Assembly (NCBI GenBank): GCA_000708835.1
Contig: DF237143.1
Span: 1-64,000, forward strand
From: Klebsormidium nitens
Lineage: Eukaryota > Streptophyta > Klebsormidiophyceae > Klebsormidiales > Klebsormidiaceae
Reading direction: 5' to 3'
DNA length: 64,000 nucleotides
Under the pieces are notes generated by a model. The model saw nothing but the letters and a program-made list of their open reading frames with translations. It was not told the DNA's origin and searched no databases. Made by a program: the position numbers and the translations under genes. Below, piece after piece: positions 23,648-36,100 of the stretch (its first letter is position 1; every line of letters starts with the position of its first letter).

Positions 23648-26600
23648 TCATCGGAAAGGCATGTTCCGAACCTCCACAACTGGTCGATTGAATTGCTGGG
23701 CGATATCAGTTGGTGTTTGGATCTGCAAGGACCATACGGGTGAAGTGAAATATCAAGTAACAAAACCCTTTATAGCAAGAAAGCCTAATTGTTTGAATAG
23801 GAAAGCAGGCCCGGGCTTCAAACCTAAACCAATTTCTCAAAGTAGAATCTGACAAAGGAAAGTTTGGATATAGGAATCTTGACAAAGAAGCTCTGAGATT
23901 TGGAAATAAAAGTCCATCTCTGGAAGAGAAACCAGTATGCCGTACTGAGCTGCTCCCTCCTTTGATAATCGGTAAAAAAATTATCATCACGAGCGTCGCC
24001 TGGAAATTTCGCAACTTCCAAGCTGGGGAGACCATGACCACCCTATACTTATGCATCTCGACTTGTTGCAAAACGAACAGGCCCGATCTGAAGACAGGTA
24101 CACTTTAGCAAAAGGGACAGGCTCGGTGAGAGCGTAGTTGTGCCAGGTGTCACGGTTTTCCGAGGCCACAGCAGGGTGGCGCAGCTCACCGATGCAAACG
24201 CTTTGAAGACGGCCTTCACCACGTTCTGGGGATGCCGGGACCCAATGATCTGGCAGGCAAGACCAGACGCTGAATCAACGCCTCTCAATCTCCATTATCC
24301 AGATCCTCCTTTAAAGAGGCAGGGATTGCCTGCCTTCGTACAAGCACAGTGAATCAGAAAGGAACCTTGCGCAGGATCACAAACATACCAAAAAAGGTAG
24401 ACGCTCGTCTTCACCAAAGCGTCCCAAGTCTCTAAGCGCACCGACAATCTGTCCTTGGGCAGAAAAAAATTGACGATGCCTACAAGCCGAGCTTGCGGAT
24501 CTCTTTCAAACGAGTGCCGCCTCCAGACTATCCATCCTTATCCTGATTCCGATTTCCGAACTTCGTTTCATAATGATAAGGTGCGTACTCTATGGGCAAG
24601 CTGCACTGAAGCAGCTTGTACTCTTCGCAGCCGTCGGACGGTTTGGATACGGCCTTCGACGACCAAAGCAATCACAACCGGAGCCACAAGTCAACGACAT
24701 GGACCGGGCAAAGAAGCGTTCGCAAAACAGAGCTGACTGCCAGGCCGAATTTGGGGACCGAAATCTGGACGCTTTCTGCTGTACCTCTCTTACTAGAAGC
24801 TTCAAATGCAGGTCAGAGCTTGGTAAAGCTATCGGAATCGGGACTTCTGGGTTATTATATGACTTCGGGAGGCAAGGGGAGTATCTCACCTTGCTCTTCA
24901 GGTTCCGAATGCCGGCCAGGTCCGCAATCCCGCCGAGAATCTTGCTCGCAATGATGTTCGTCCCGTCCTGCGCTGGCCACATGCGCACCTGCCAAGTGCG
25001 AAAAAGAAGTAAACCGTCATTTGCTTGGTGCGGATTGAAAGCATACCCACACAATATATCTCACTTTTGTGAAATGTAATTTTCAACTCTACTTTCTTCG
25101 CTTCTTTGAAAAGTCTATAAAGCGAGTGCCACGTGCTGCGCTTCATGCACAAGTTCGAACCCCCTGCAATCTCCGCACCAACAAATTGTCAAGAAACCGC
25201 AATTCGTGCTTTACGCGGCTTCTATCATGAAAGGGTACGATCGGGACGGGCATGTGGGCACCATCGTGAACCGTCGGCCCATGCCAGGTGGAGCAAACAG
25301 CTGTCAGAGGTGCCTCAGACGATCTCAGCCTGACGATCGACGCAGCACTGACGAGAGTAGTCAGCGCCGTTGAAGCAACCCGGAGGTCGCACAGTCAGGC
25401 TGGAGGATGCTTGAACAACTCACTAAAAACGATGCCACAGTTTTGCAAAATCTCACACCCGACGCGAGAAACGATCCCAAAGATGGCACTCGCGATTCCC
25501 CAGAATGATGGAAAGCTACGCAGTATCTCCTATCTTAGGACCTCGCATGTCCGGCTCGAGCTCAACAGAAACTTTGACCAAATAAAAGGGAGGGTGCGTA
25601 CCTTGGTCTGGCCGTACTTGACCTCTACGGGATGGTAGATGGTGTGCCCTCGGTAGCGCGGCACAAACAGCAGGTTCTTCACAGCACGGTGGTACGCCTG
25701 AGGAACACGACGCATTTCCGCGTCAGCAAAGGTAGCAAAAGCGGAAATGACACCAGCACTGATAGGATCTGGCAATCGCAGCAGAATGAAACCTCCAACG
25801 TCCGGACTCGTCTCAACGCCGGATTCTCGACTCCTTCGCTCCGAGTCCGATCTGCCTGCTCACGACGAGGGCTGACCAAAAGCAGGACCACAGCATCTAT
25901 GTGACTTACTTCAGTCACGACGAACAAGCACGCTGCATATGATCCTTGGCGTACATGTCTCTCATCACCTGAATTCAGATATATCAAAGCCTCAAGCTCC
26001 GACTCCCGAGACATCCAAAACCCAGAGACATAAAATACGAACCTGAAGCTTTCACTTCAAGCAACGGGTTCGACTACCTAACCGAAAAGCTTGTAGCGTG
26101 CAGCATACCTTGTCGACAGCGATCCCTGGCTCGAGCGCCTTGCCAGTACCGAATCCGATGACGCCATCCTGGTTGCCCACCACCACCATCGCTGTCATGC
26201 TCATCACGCGCCCGCCCTGCAAGTCGCGAGTGCGTACATGAGAATGCATATGGGCATGAAACCGTCAACATACAGCATCCTGAACGCACGACTGTGCTTC
26301 GTGGCCTCAAGAGCGAAGCAAACTTCCAGGGACAGCCGGGCTGCTCGAGAGTAGGCACCAGATGACGTCTCTCACGAATTGACGGTCTCAGCAAACCTCA
26401 AACCTCAACCCGAACTTGCAGGATTTATGCAGTCACGGACTGCCCGGTTGAGTGGCTCGAGCGTGACCCCGACGAGGGCCTGGCACAGGAGGCAGACGCA
26501 CCTTGGTAGCTTTGTTGGTCCGGTTGATGTCAATGATCTGCATCTCAAAGGCCTGCACAGAAATGAACGGAACTGGTCACTCCGGTGTCAAAAGCAAGCC

Positions 26601-27327
26601 GCTTGCGGGGTGGCATCACAATGGAGACAAGGCAGCGAGTCGTTAAGATTTAACCTTCAAGAAGCCAATCCCAGACACACGCCGGTCAGTCTCTCTACCA
26701 TAGAAACCAGTCCCTGCAAAGCAAAGCAGACAGTGTTCCCCGAGAAAGTGGCAGCAAGTCCACAGGTCAAGAGAGACACAAAACGGAGAGCAGCCAACCA
26801 ACATGTACTCGACTGATCAGATACACACACTCCCTGGAAACACTCAACATTCTCAGATCCCTAACCCTCACAACCCCAGCAAATCCAAATCCCTGAACCC
26901 TTACCCGCTCGACTTGCTCGTCCGGGTCCGCGTCGGGATCCAGGCGCCTCTCCTCCTTCCCTAGCGTCCGCTGGTCCTCCGCCTCCCCCTCCGCTGCCGC
27001 GGCCCACAGCAGATAGTTGCTCGACAGCGGGTTGTGCATCTCCTTGTACAGGTCCTCGAGCATGCCCTCCTGCTTGCGCCGCGGCGTGTTCACCAGCTCC
27101 CGCATCCACCGCAGCCCTTTCAGCCCGACCTTCGCCATGCCCTCCTCGTCCGCCAGGAGCGCTTCGTCGCCCTCGTCGGTCTTGTACTCGCGCCGCTTGA
27201 CCAGCTTCTTGCCGCGCCGGTTGAGGGTCGGGGCGACAGTGACCGGATCGCCGCTGCGGGTCTCGTAGTGGCGCCGCCAAGCTGCTTGCCAGGGGGGGGG
27301 GAGGGCGGGGCCAAAGGTTCCCTGCAT
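23648..27327 (-). CDS. MRPS5: Ribosomal protein uS5, mitochondrial type
   Basis: Small-subunit ribosomal protein S5, probably mitochondrial because of its long N-terminal extension. Seven exons, all phase 0: 26905-27327, 26502-26552, 26109-26216, 25602-25697, 24890-24988, 24190-24249 and 23648-23722, giving 303 aa. The S5 double-stranded-RNA-binding domain is GGRVMSMTAMVVVGNQDGVI followed by GFGTGKALEPGIAVDK. The C-terminal S5 domain is WPAQDGTNIIASKILGGIAD, then GSRHPQNVVKAVFKAFAS and QTPTDIAQQF. The end reads VRNMPFR. The first coding exon is extended and charged (residues 1-141) and has no clear presequence. The ATG at 27325-27327 overlaps a CAG that could be an acceptor, so a targeting exon further upstream is possible but was not found. 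Confidence 0.85.
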
Positions 27328-28971
27328 GTGGGGTTGTAAATGCTTGTCAGTGAGCTTGAGACAAGAACAGCCACCGCACAAAAGGGTGGGGGTTTGGTTT
27401 GTGCGTCGTATGCTTTGCGTTGCTCATTCAGTGGCACCCACTGTGAATGATCATATTTTCCCGGGGCAAAAATGGGCAATAAGAAGGACCTCAATCTGCT
27501 CGCTGCAGGCCTCGTAAACGCTCCATATGCAAACGGTCTTCTTCTAGTTGTGTCACGATGTATTCGTAACGCTCACAAAGAGAAAAGCTCACCACTCAAG
27601 CAGGTCCCAATGACCTAGCATTTACCAAGCTTGTATTTCCCCTTGCATGTCCCTCTCTCCAATCCTTCCATCCGTCTAAAGAAACTGGCGCCATCCTTGC
27701 CAAGCTAATTCGAACGCTGTCCACCTTATTCCATGTTCTCAGGACAGCTCAACGTCCTTGCACAACGAGCGGACCAATGGCACCAGGCTTCGGCGAAAAC
27801 AAGCATAAATCTTCAGATCAGAAATCAGAAATCAGATGGCCCTTCACAAGGCAAAAGGCGCAGCGCATTCAGTCAGCTCTGCTCATTGAATAAGCTTTGC
27901 AGATAGAAACGACTGTGTTTATGAGGCCAAAAAAAGGGTCTTGAACCAGGCAACCCACTTTCATAAGGGTGGTACATGACGGCCATTGAGGTACAACAGC
28001 GGCGCCGCTCCTGTGGTGATCCTTCGCATCCCCACTTTTCAATCTGGCCGCTTGCGTCCCCTCATTGTTGCCAAGTAACGCCCCCAACGTGCTCAGACAC
28101 ACCGTTTTCTGAATCAGGTGTCGACCCAACGATGTCCCATTTATTGGGGCAGAGTAAGGACCTTCCCAAATCCCACTTCTGTCCTCGCTACTACAGCTCG
28201 CTTGACCGCCACTCTGTGTCCGCTCCGCGAAGCTACAATGCACTTCACCTATTTCGCTTCCCAGAGAAGAACTTCCCGGATCGTTGGCAATGGTGCGAGA
28301 AAGTATTGACTGCAATGCAACAGCACCACCCTGTGAAACTTTCGATAGACCATCTTGTGCTGGCCCAATGGGCACACGCAGGATCCGCGCACCCTCGATT
28401 ACACGATGCAAAACCATCCCGCCCAAATCACCACTACATCATTCACCACGCAGACTGATGTGCTGCGATGGCCGCTGATCGATTCTGCTTCTCGCTCCTT
28501 TTCTTCGTCGTCAGCAACCGAGACCAGAACTCCTGAACTTGCATCAACTGATCAAGGCAAGCCAAAGTGAGTGAACTGTGAAGATGTTCAGCCTGAGCTG
28601 GAGGAGGCAGCTGAACCGGGTTAGCTCTCTCCAGTAGGAATCTAGACCACCTGGAGGTCGGCGACGACACATACTTTTATTGAAGGAAAGCGGGGAGGAT
28701 CGGTCGCCACGAAATGGGTTTCAGGTGGCAGAGACCCAGCACTGCCAGCAGCTGAACTTCAGCAGAGATATGAGGGCTGGCAAGGCTGCATTGTCAGCAA
28801 TGCTGCAATTCGCAAAGGCGCCCTTGTCTGCTGGATGAATGATTCAACTTGAGCTTCAAAGGCTTGAAGTTAAAGGCGCTGCTCGCTGCTTAGAGGGGGC
28901 TTCTGCACTGGTGTGGCAGAGTTGCAGTCTACAGTCAAACTAGCTTCTAATACAAGTGTGAGCAAGCAAGG
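27328..28971. other. Divergent intergenic region (uS5m / FKBP20-1)
   Basis: 1.6 kb that must contain the promoters and perhaps the targeting-peptide exon of uS5m. Overlapping frames 27976-28458 (+) and 27869-28426 (-) are mirror images with no domain. The minus frame 28443-28670 begins with an Arg-rich, presequence-like stretch (MSSPTSRWSRFLLERANP), but I found no donor of the right phase. Confidence 0.45.
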
Positions 28972-31693
28972 ATGGTGGACGACGTCGACATTTCTGGGGA
29001 TGGAGGTGTCACAAAGAGAATCCTGAGGAGAGCAAAGGATGGCGCGGCCGGTCCCTCTTCTGCAGAACCTCTAGTAGACGGTAAGACCAGGACTGCACCA
29101 ATTGAGCTGGCAGTATGCGGGCTTCTCATGCTTTGCAGCATTGATGAACAACACCGTTCAATGCTCCTGGCAAGACATACATAATCACAATAAGGACTGG
29201 AAGGATTATAGCATGATAAGGTAGCCTGTTAGAATCAGCTTTGAGGGCTTAATTTGAAGAGATTCTAGAATTGCCGGGGCAATCCACGTATTGCGAGGTT
29301 TGAAGTGATGCAGCTTATGGTAGGTTGTAGTTCTAGGAAGCCTTGCCCTCTGCACCAACGTACATCAGTCTTTGAGCAATGCTGAAGCGATTCTTCGGCG
29401 TCATGCAGTGCAGTACGAAGGAAAGCTCGAAGCAACGGGAGAGGTCTTTGACAGCAGCCGAGAAGACAATACTGTCTTCACATTCGAGGTCGGCCAAGGC
29501 AAGGTGCGATGCAATCCAAGCGAACGCCCACTTACCTTGCTTATCGCATGCCAGAGGTCAGTATTCCAGGATCTCTCTTGAAGCTGATGTCAGGTCCTCC
29601 TGGCTCCTTGCTGGCTGCCCTGATATCTACAGGCCCCGTTCATTCAACTGCATCACTCTGCTTTCTTCCCTTTATGTCTTTCTGGTTGTCTTCTCTCTGG
29701 TCATCCTCAGAGAAGTTGATGTCCAGTTTTCTGATCATATGCGATTCTATCGGTGAGTGCAGGTGATCAAGGCCTGGGATCTGGCTATCCCCACAATGAA
29801 GGTGTGTCTGCCCCCAGCCACCAATTTTGTCTCTCCAATCTGGAGTCCGCAACACTAGAACAATGATGCCAACATCAACCCATGCACGGTGCTTCTAAAA
29901 ACTCAGCCCTTATCTGGATTGAAACACTAGAGGTTCTGCGGTGTGCTCTAAAAATTTCGTTTCTTCTCTGATCACTGGCTTGCTTGGTGGCAATGAGTGC
30001 TTGATCAGTGTGCTGAGTGATTAGCTTCGCTCTCTTCAGATGCCCGAGTACGTTCCCCTTGACCTCAGAATGGTATGGGCAAATGTTCTTGACTCATTCC
30101 TGTTTTAGAATGTTGTGGAAGCACAAACGCTCATATAGAGACGCTTTGGGATCATAACGAAGTTGCTTTTCAACTGGGCCGTAGGTGGGCGAACTGGCTG
30201 CCATAACATGCCGGAGTGACTACGCCTATGGGGACAGCGGCGCTCCACCAGACATCCTGGGTGGGTAAGGAAAGCCAATCCACGTCATTGGGAGTGTCAG
30301 GCAGGGACCGCTCCATCTGCAACCCTGCTTCCTCCTTTGTATGCCTGTCCACTTTCAATCTTTCTGATCTTTTCTTCTCCGCTTTTCCTGATTTGCTTTC
30401 TTTCATCCTTCTTTCTTCATGTCTTCCCACCTCTCTTCCAAATTCTGTATCTTCTCTCCCCTCTCTGCCAGCAGTGCCCCTCTGCCTCGTTCTCGCTTCC
30501 AGCTTTTTTTGAACCTCACTCGACGGTGGCCATACGAGAAAGGCTCGGGCCAAAACTCAAAACAGTGAGGCCGGCAGAAGGCCAACAGGGGTCTTTTGAA
30601 AAGCTGCGCAGACTCCAGCTGCAAAGTGCGGGAAACTGTGAAACACTCCTCCAAGAGCCCTATCTGACAATTTGAGAGGCCTTTTGCGGATATAGAAATG
30701 TAGGCTCAACGAGTCAAGACTGCCGTTTGGGGGCCTTCACGAGCTTTACTTACGATCTCACGTCTGACTGGGCGGATGTTTTCGTTTCAGCGACGTGGAC
30801 AAAACCACAAGCAGCTTCTCGATCGAAAGCACAAAATGAAGGAGCTCACCTTGTTCACCTTTGACGCGCAGGGCCACGCTAGTGTTTGAGGTGGAGCTTG
30901 TGGCGGTGCGGCCACCAAAAGGAGCGTCCGCGGGGAGCCGCACAGAGGAACGGGACAAACTAGAGTGAGGGCCCGTTTCTCTACGTTCCGACCATTTTCA
31001 CATTCTCATCTGTATTGTCAACTTCCTCTCCTCTACCCAGTCTTCCCTCTTGCCTATGTCAAGGTAATTTCAAAACGACGTATACTCAAAAAAGGAGAAG
31101 GGTCCGCGCATCTTCTCGGTAGTGCCGAATAAGGCACTTCTTGTATCCGACTTAAGTGGACTGAATCGTAGAAAAGCACGGTTCTCCGCCCTCGATCATT
31201 CGTCCAAAGAGTTCTTCTTTTCTGACGAGCCTAGGACTATACACGTCGGGCTAGCGACCATTCCTGACTTTCAGAGTTAGTGAGAGTCGTGAAAAAAGTT
31301 TCAGCTCAGGCCGCGCAGATTGGCTTTCAAGAAATGTACTCGCTGCTTTTGACGGTTTTCACAGCCGCATTATCCCGTCTTCAGGACATGAGATTGAACG
31401 CATTGATCCAGTTGTTTATGAACAAAGATCAATTCGAAATGATGAGGCTGCAAGTCACGAGACGCAAAGCATTAAACAATACTTTGTTGATATCCATCGA
31501 ACACGTCAGATAAGCCGCGTCCTGAGGTTTCTGGTCTGGCTTGTTCAGGCAGCTTCGAAAAGAGCGCGAAGCGGCCGCTGCCGCCAAGGACGAAGAGAAG
31601 CGAAAACGAGAGGAGGCCAAGGCGGCTGCTGCAGAACGGATGAAAGCCAAGCTCGAGGGTAAGAAGGGCGGCAAGAAAGGGGGGAAGAAGTAG
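28972..31693 (+). CDS. FKBP20-1: FKBP20-1 peptidyl-prolyl cis-trans isomerase
   Basis: FKBP-type prolyl isomerase matching the plant FKBP20-1 architecture. Six exons: 28972-29080, 29409-29503, 29763-29801, 30185-30264, 30872-30964 and 31549-31693; 186 aa. The start is [20 protein letters not shown]. The FKBP domain runs about 35-125: [45 protein letters not shown] and ATLVFEVEL. Pocket residues equivalent to Tyr26, Phe36, Asp37, Val55-Ile56, Trp59, Tyr82 and Phe99 of FKBP12 are present. The C-terminal extension is a charged Lys/Glu/Ala helix ([20 protein letters not shown]) ending in a KKGGKK tail, the family's hallmark. The loop before the last strand reads DILGG, where land plants have Pro-Pro; its codons are split by a GTAAGG donor chosen to fit family length. 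Confidence 0.92.
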
Positions 31694-33197
31694 TTAGTTG
31701 GAAGAGTAGGATTCAGTAGCGCATCCATATCGTGCCCCGACTGGTGCAGAGCCGGCTGCAGAGCTCGCGATGTCCAGACTTGCTCAGAGCCATCGACGAA
31801 AGAGCATGTGTCGACTCGAAGAGCCGTAATAAGTCGTCTCAGTCAAGCGTCGGAACCAATGCATGTCACTTCCATTCGACCTACAGGTTGCTGTCGAGCC
31901 ATGAGTACTTTCTGTAGTGTTGTGGCCCGGCCGCTGCAATAAATTTGGGCGGCGTTGAATGTGAAATGCAGTAAGTATCCAGTATGCTCCCATTGATCGA
32001 AGACCTATAGCTCTTTGTAGACACTGCGCGGCATCCTAACTTAGCCTTAGTATAGTATATGTCTATAGGTGTCCATATACCTTCGCATGTGATTGTATCA
32101 GCATGGCAAACTTTTATATCCCAGGCCGGCATACTAATGGCCCGGACTGAGGCGCACATGCTCGCGTACTGACTTACAATTAGTGAGTCTGCAGATTTGA
32201 CCAGCTCAATTCGCATCATTATCATTAAGAAGCGCACCATGTGCACTGAGCTATAGATGATCCTTTTGAGAATTGAGTACCGCGGACTATCTTGCATGTG
32301 CAGCGCGTCCGACGCGGCATACAATTATGCACAATTTATGCAATTACATAAGATGGAATGTAAATTCAACACGTTAAGGATCGCATGCAGAGCGCCATCA
32401 ATGGCCCGCACCATGTGCAAGATCCCATGCATATGCCTTCGTTAAACTATGAAATCAGTAAAGCTAGCGGGCCGTGACCGCGTCCGACACCCCACACTGG
32501 CCCCGGGCACTGCCAGAAAATCATGACTGCAACGGTTGAAAATGACAATAAGATTACAGTAGGGAGAGAATCCCTATGTCAATATAGCTTGTCTGTACAT
32601 TACACATCACGTACTGTCGCTTACAATCCAAACCTATCCCTACATTCGTCAGTACGAACGCAAATCAAGAGCCTTCGTATAGGCCGCCTGCGTCTATACG
32701 CGAGTGCATGCTTGCGGGCCTGCCTGCTGATTACTACATGCTCGCACTAACCTATCGAACCCGTTCTTCGTTGGGCTGGCCGTCTACGAAATCTATGATC
32801 CAAATCTTCCACTAGCTACAAGTATCATGCTGTTGCCGCATTGGCCCCTTCTCTGTACAATCGCTGCCAGAGAAGGAGAAGCGCAGTCATCAATCTCTGT
32901 TCGAAAGACAAGTATCTGGGGCAGCAAGACGGACCACCCAGCCTGCTGATATGCAACCTTTAGAGAAACGGAGTCAGAGCAGAACAGACAGAGAATCATG
33001 AAAATCACAATCGACCCCAGTATGACAAGCAAGGTCAAACGACTTGAACTCCGGGACAAGTAGGAAGGAAACTCTGGAAAACCAGGGAGCGTGCCTCAGT
33101 AAGCGTGTAAGGACACCTCAAGGTGTGGACAAAATCTCTAAACCTACCGACTAAGGTATCGACGAAGAGCAGACGAGATTGAACCTCACCTGTAGGA
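31694..33197. other. Intergenic, no gene recognised
   Basis: Convergent interval between FKBP20-1 and kynureninase. The minus frame 32793-33059 has one strongly hydrophobic stretch (LLVILGSIVIFMILCLFC) but no ATG at its start and no family match. Otherwise nothing is supported. Confidence 0.55.
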
Positions 33198-36100
33198 TCA
33201 AGTAATGGTAGATCGGTCGAGAGAGTACTTGAGGTACAACTTCTCCTCCACCGCTCGACGGAGCCGCTCGACCACGTGCCACACCTGCAAGGCGCAACGT
33301 GTCATTTATAACACAAAGGAGTTTCCGATGCATGTTCACAGGTCTTTTCATCCCATACACGGTACCTCTCGAAACAAGGCTTCCCTGTGGATGCCCTCCA
33401 AAATCGACAACAATATGATGGCTTGCTGTGTACTACCGCGCCTTCCTGTTTTATCGAAACCGCGGTCGGGAGAAGTTCTCGTCTGTCCAAGATGGGTCTA
33501 CGTCGCGCTTTTTTGAATTGGAAGAAACTACAACCGTGAAAGATAAAGCTCGCTAGATAAAGTAGGCCGACTTTGAACGTCAGAATAAATGTTGGTAACA
33601 TGAGCGAATCCACCCTTGTCAACAAGCATGAAAAGCTGTGGAGCTGCAACCTAGTCCCCAAACCTCTGAAACGAATAAAACCAAGAGAAAAGACAGAAAG
33701 GAGAGGGTAAAAAAGTTCTCGCGAAGAGGAACCCTGACCTCTGCAAACGTGGTATAGAGCGGCGTGAGCCCGATGCGGACGTTGTCCGGCTCTCGAAAGT
33801 CCGGGATGACGTGCAGCTCGTCGATGAGTGCCCGGTTGATGCGCCACCCCTCGGGGTGCTTCAGGCTCACGTGGCTGCCCCGCTGGGCAGGGTCGCGGGG
33901 AGTGCCAACCGAGTACCCCAACGGACTTAACCGCTACATAACGAAGAAGAGTTATGTTCATAGCCGGCCGCTAACTTTCGCTGATAGTGTTTTTCGATCG
34001 AACTAACTGAAAGAGTCACGTGGCTGCCCCGGTGGGCAGGGTCCCGGGAACTGCCCACCGAGTACCCCAACGGGCTCAACCGCTGCTAAAAGGAAGAGTC
34101 CATTCTCTACCATGCCGGCCGCTGATTCCGCCATAAGTCTATACAATTGAAGTGACTGAAAAGGTCACGTGGCAAACCCTCCGGGCAAGGTCTCGAGGGG
34201 TGCCCACCGAGTACCCCAGAGGACTTCAGCGCTACAAAAAGGAAGCTGAGAAGCCAGCCGCTGATTGTGTTACTGAATTTTATCAATGACACTAACTGAA
34301 AAGGGTCACGTGGCTGCCCCGCTGGGCGGGGGCCCGGGCGCGCCCACCGAGAACCCCAAGACTCATCCGCTACTCAATGGGAAATAAGGAAAAGGATCAG
34401 AAATCAAAGCCGGCCGCTCGCTTTGCTAAACCGTACTTAAAGCGAACTGGCTGACAAGAATATGAAAACAACCGGGAGAATGTTTCCGATGAGTAGTAAG
34501 TCCGGTACGCATCCGCTTAAATGAAAATCCGCTACGATTCTGGATGACGTGCTGGTCGCTAAGAAGGCGCTTCTATGAAGCATGCAACTTCGACTGGGTT
34601 TTACTCGCCCAGTGAACGAACATCTTATCTGGATTGTATCCGTAAAAAGCTGCAGTGGCCTCACCTCACGAGCAAGCATAATCAGGCATCCGCTCAACGG
34701 AACTCTGCCCTAATCTTGTCCATGCCCAAAATTTCTTGACCAGACTTTAACCTCTTCTTGGTCAACAGACGACCTCAAGAGGTGGCAAGACAGGAATACC
34801 GTCTGTCCGTGCAACCCCCCGCCTCATGAGCAACCTTGATCAGATACTCGTTCAGCTGCAACGACTTTGCTCTCGGAGCCCCCATGCCCACTACGGTGAC
34901 CAAGTCAACCCCTCAGCGCTCGACAGAGCATCTCAACACGTGGCGATTGGAATTGGATACTCGATCCCGCTGAATATAAAGAAACTCACCTCATCGGCAA
35001 GCTTGATCAGATACTCGCTCAGCTGCAGCGACTTCGCCCTCAGCGCCTCCATGCCCACTTCCTTGATGACGTCAACCCCCGCCTCGACGGCCGCCAGTTG
35101 CAGCAGCGGCGGCGATCCCGCCAGGAAGCGCGCCATGCCTTTGGCGGGAGTGTATGACGTGGCGAAGTCGAAGGGCCGGCTCTGGCCGAACCAGCCCCAG
35201 ATGGGGGACGAGCACTGGTCCTGCGGAACAGGAGGAGATGGTGACGTCAGAAGCAACGTCACTCGAATTGAACATATGAAATCTGGTGAAATGTAGGTGA
35301 CGTCAGAAGTGAAGTCAATGCATTGGTTGAGGCTCGACATGGCAAAGTCGAAGGGCCGGCTCTGGCCGAACCAGCCCCGTATGAGGGATGTGCACTGGTC
35401 CTGCGGAACAGGAGGAGATGGTGACGTCAGAAGTGAAGTGAGTGAGGACAATGAAGAATGATATGTGGATAGGAAGCTTGACGCGGATGGACGAGATGTG
35501 CGACCCGCCCAGATTGGGGACGGCACTGGTCCTGCGGAACAAAAGATGGTGGCGTAAGAAGTAAGTCAATGTCTCTGTGTCGAACATACAAGCCCAATGT
35601 GGGCCAGTTGAAGGGGCGGGCCTAGCCGAACCAGCCCCAGATGTGCCCGTGCACTGGCCTTGCCGAACAGAAAGATGGTGACGTCAGACTTGATCTCATT
35701 GATCTGCCGAGGAACGACACAAATCGTCGTGAGCGGGTTGGAGGGCGGGTGTGGGCAATCGGAGCCCCGACGGACGTGCACTGGTCCCGCGAAGAAAGGA
35801 ATCAGTCCGCAAGATGCACTGTGTCAGGAACATGAACGCCGTGAAAGGCGGGGGTTGCACTCTATGGCTTGAAAACGACAAATCGGGTACGCTTACGAAT
35901 CAAATTCAGAGGGCTAATACGACGAAGTCTATAGCCGTCCAGGTGGCGGACGTACAGAGAGGCTGCGCGAGGGGATGCTTACGAGGGGACGATTGCAAGG
36001 TGGCTTCGGAAACATGACTGGGGGGGAGTTGATCGCGGGGTCGCAAACAGAGCATCGGGCAAACGCGTGTCACCCGTCACGATCAGAGCTGCACGGGGGC

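Noticed and set aside
26861-27334. Long alternative frames across the GC-rich first exon of uS5m
   Set aside because: They are Gly/Ala/Arg-rich shadows of the uS5m exon, whose own frame continues into conserved S5 exons.
32793-33059. Small membrane protein on the minus strand
   Set aside because: It has one hydrophobic stretch but no ATG at the start and no homology recognised; kynureninase already ends at 33198.
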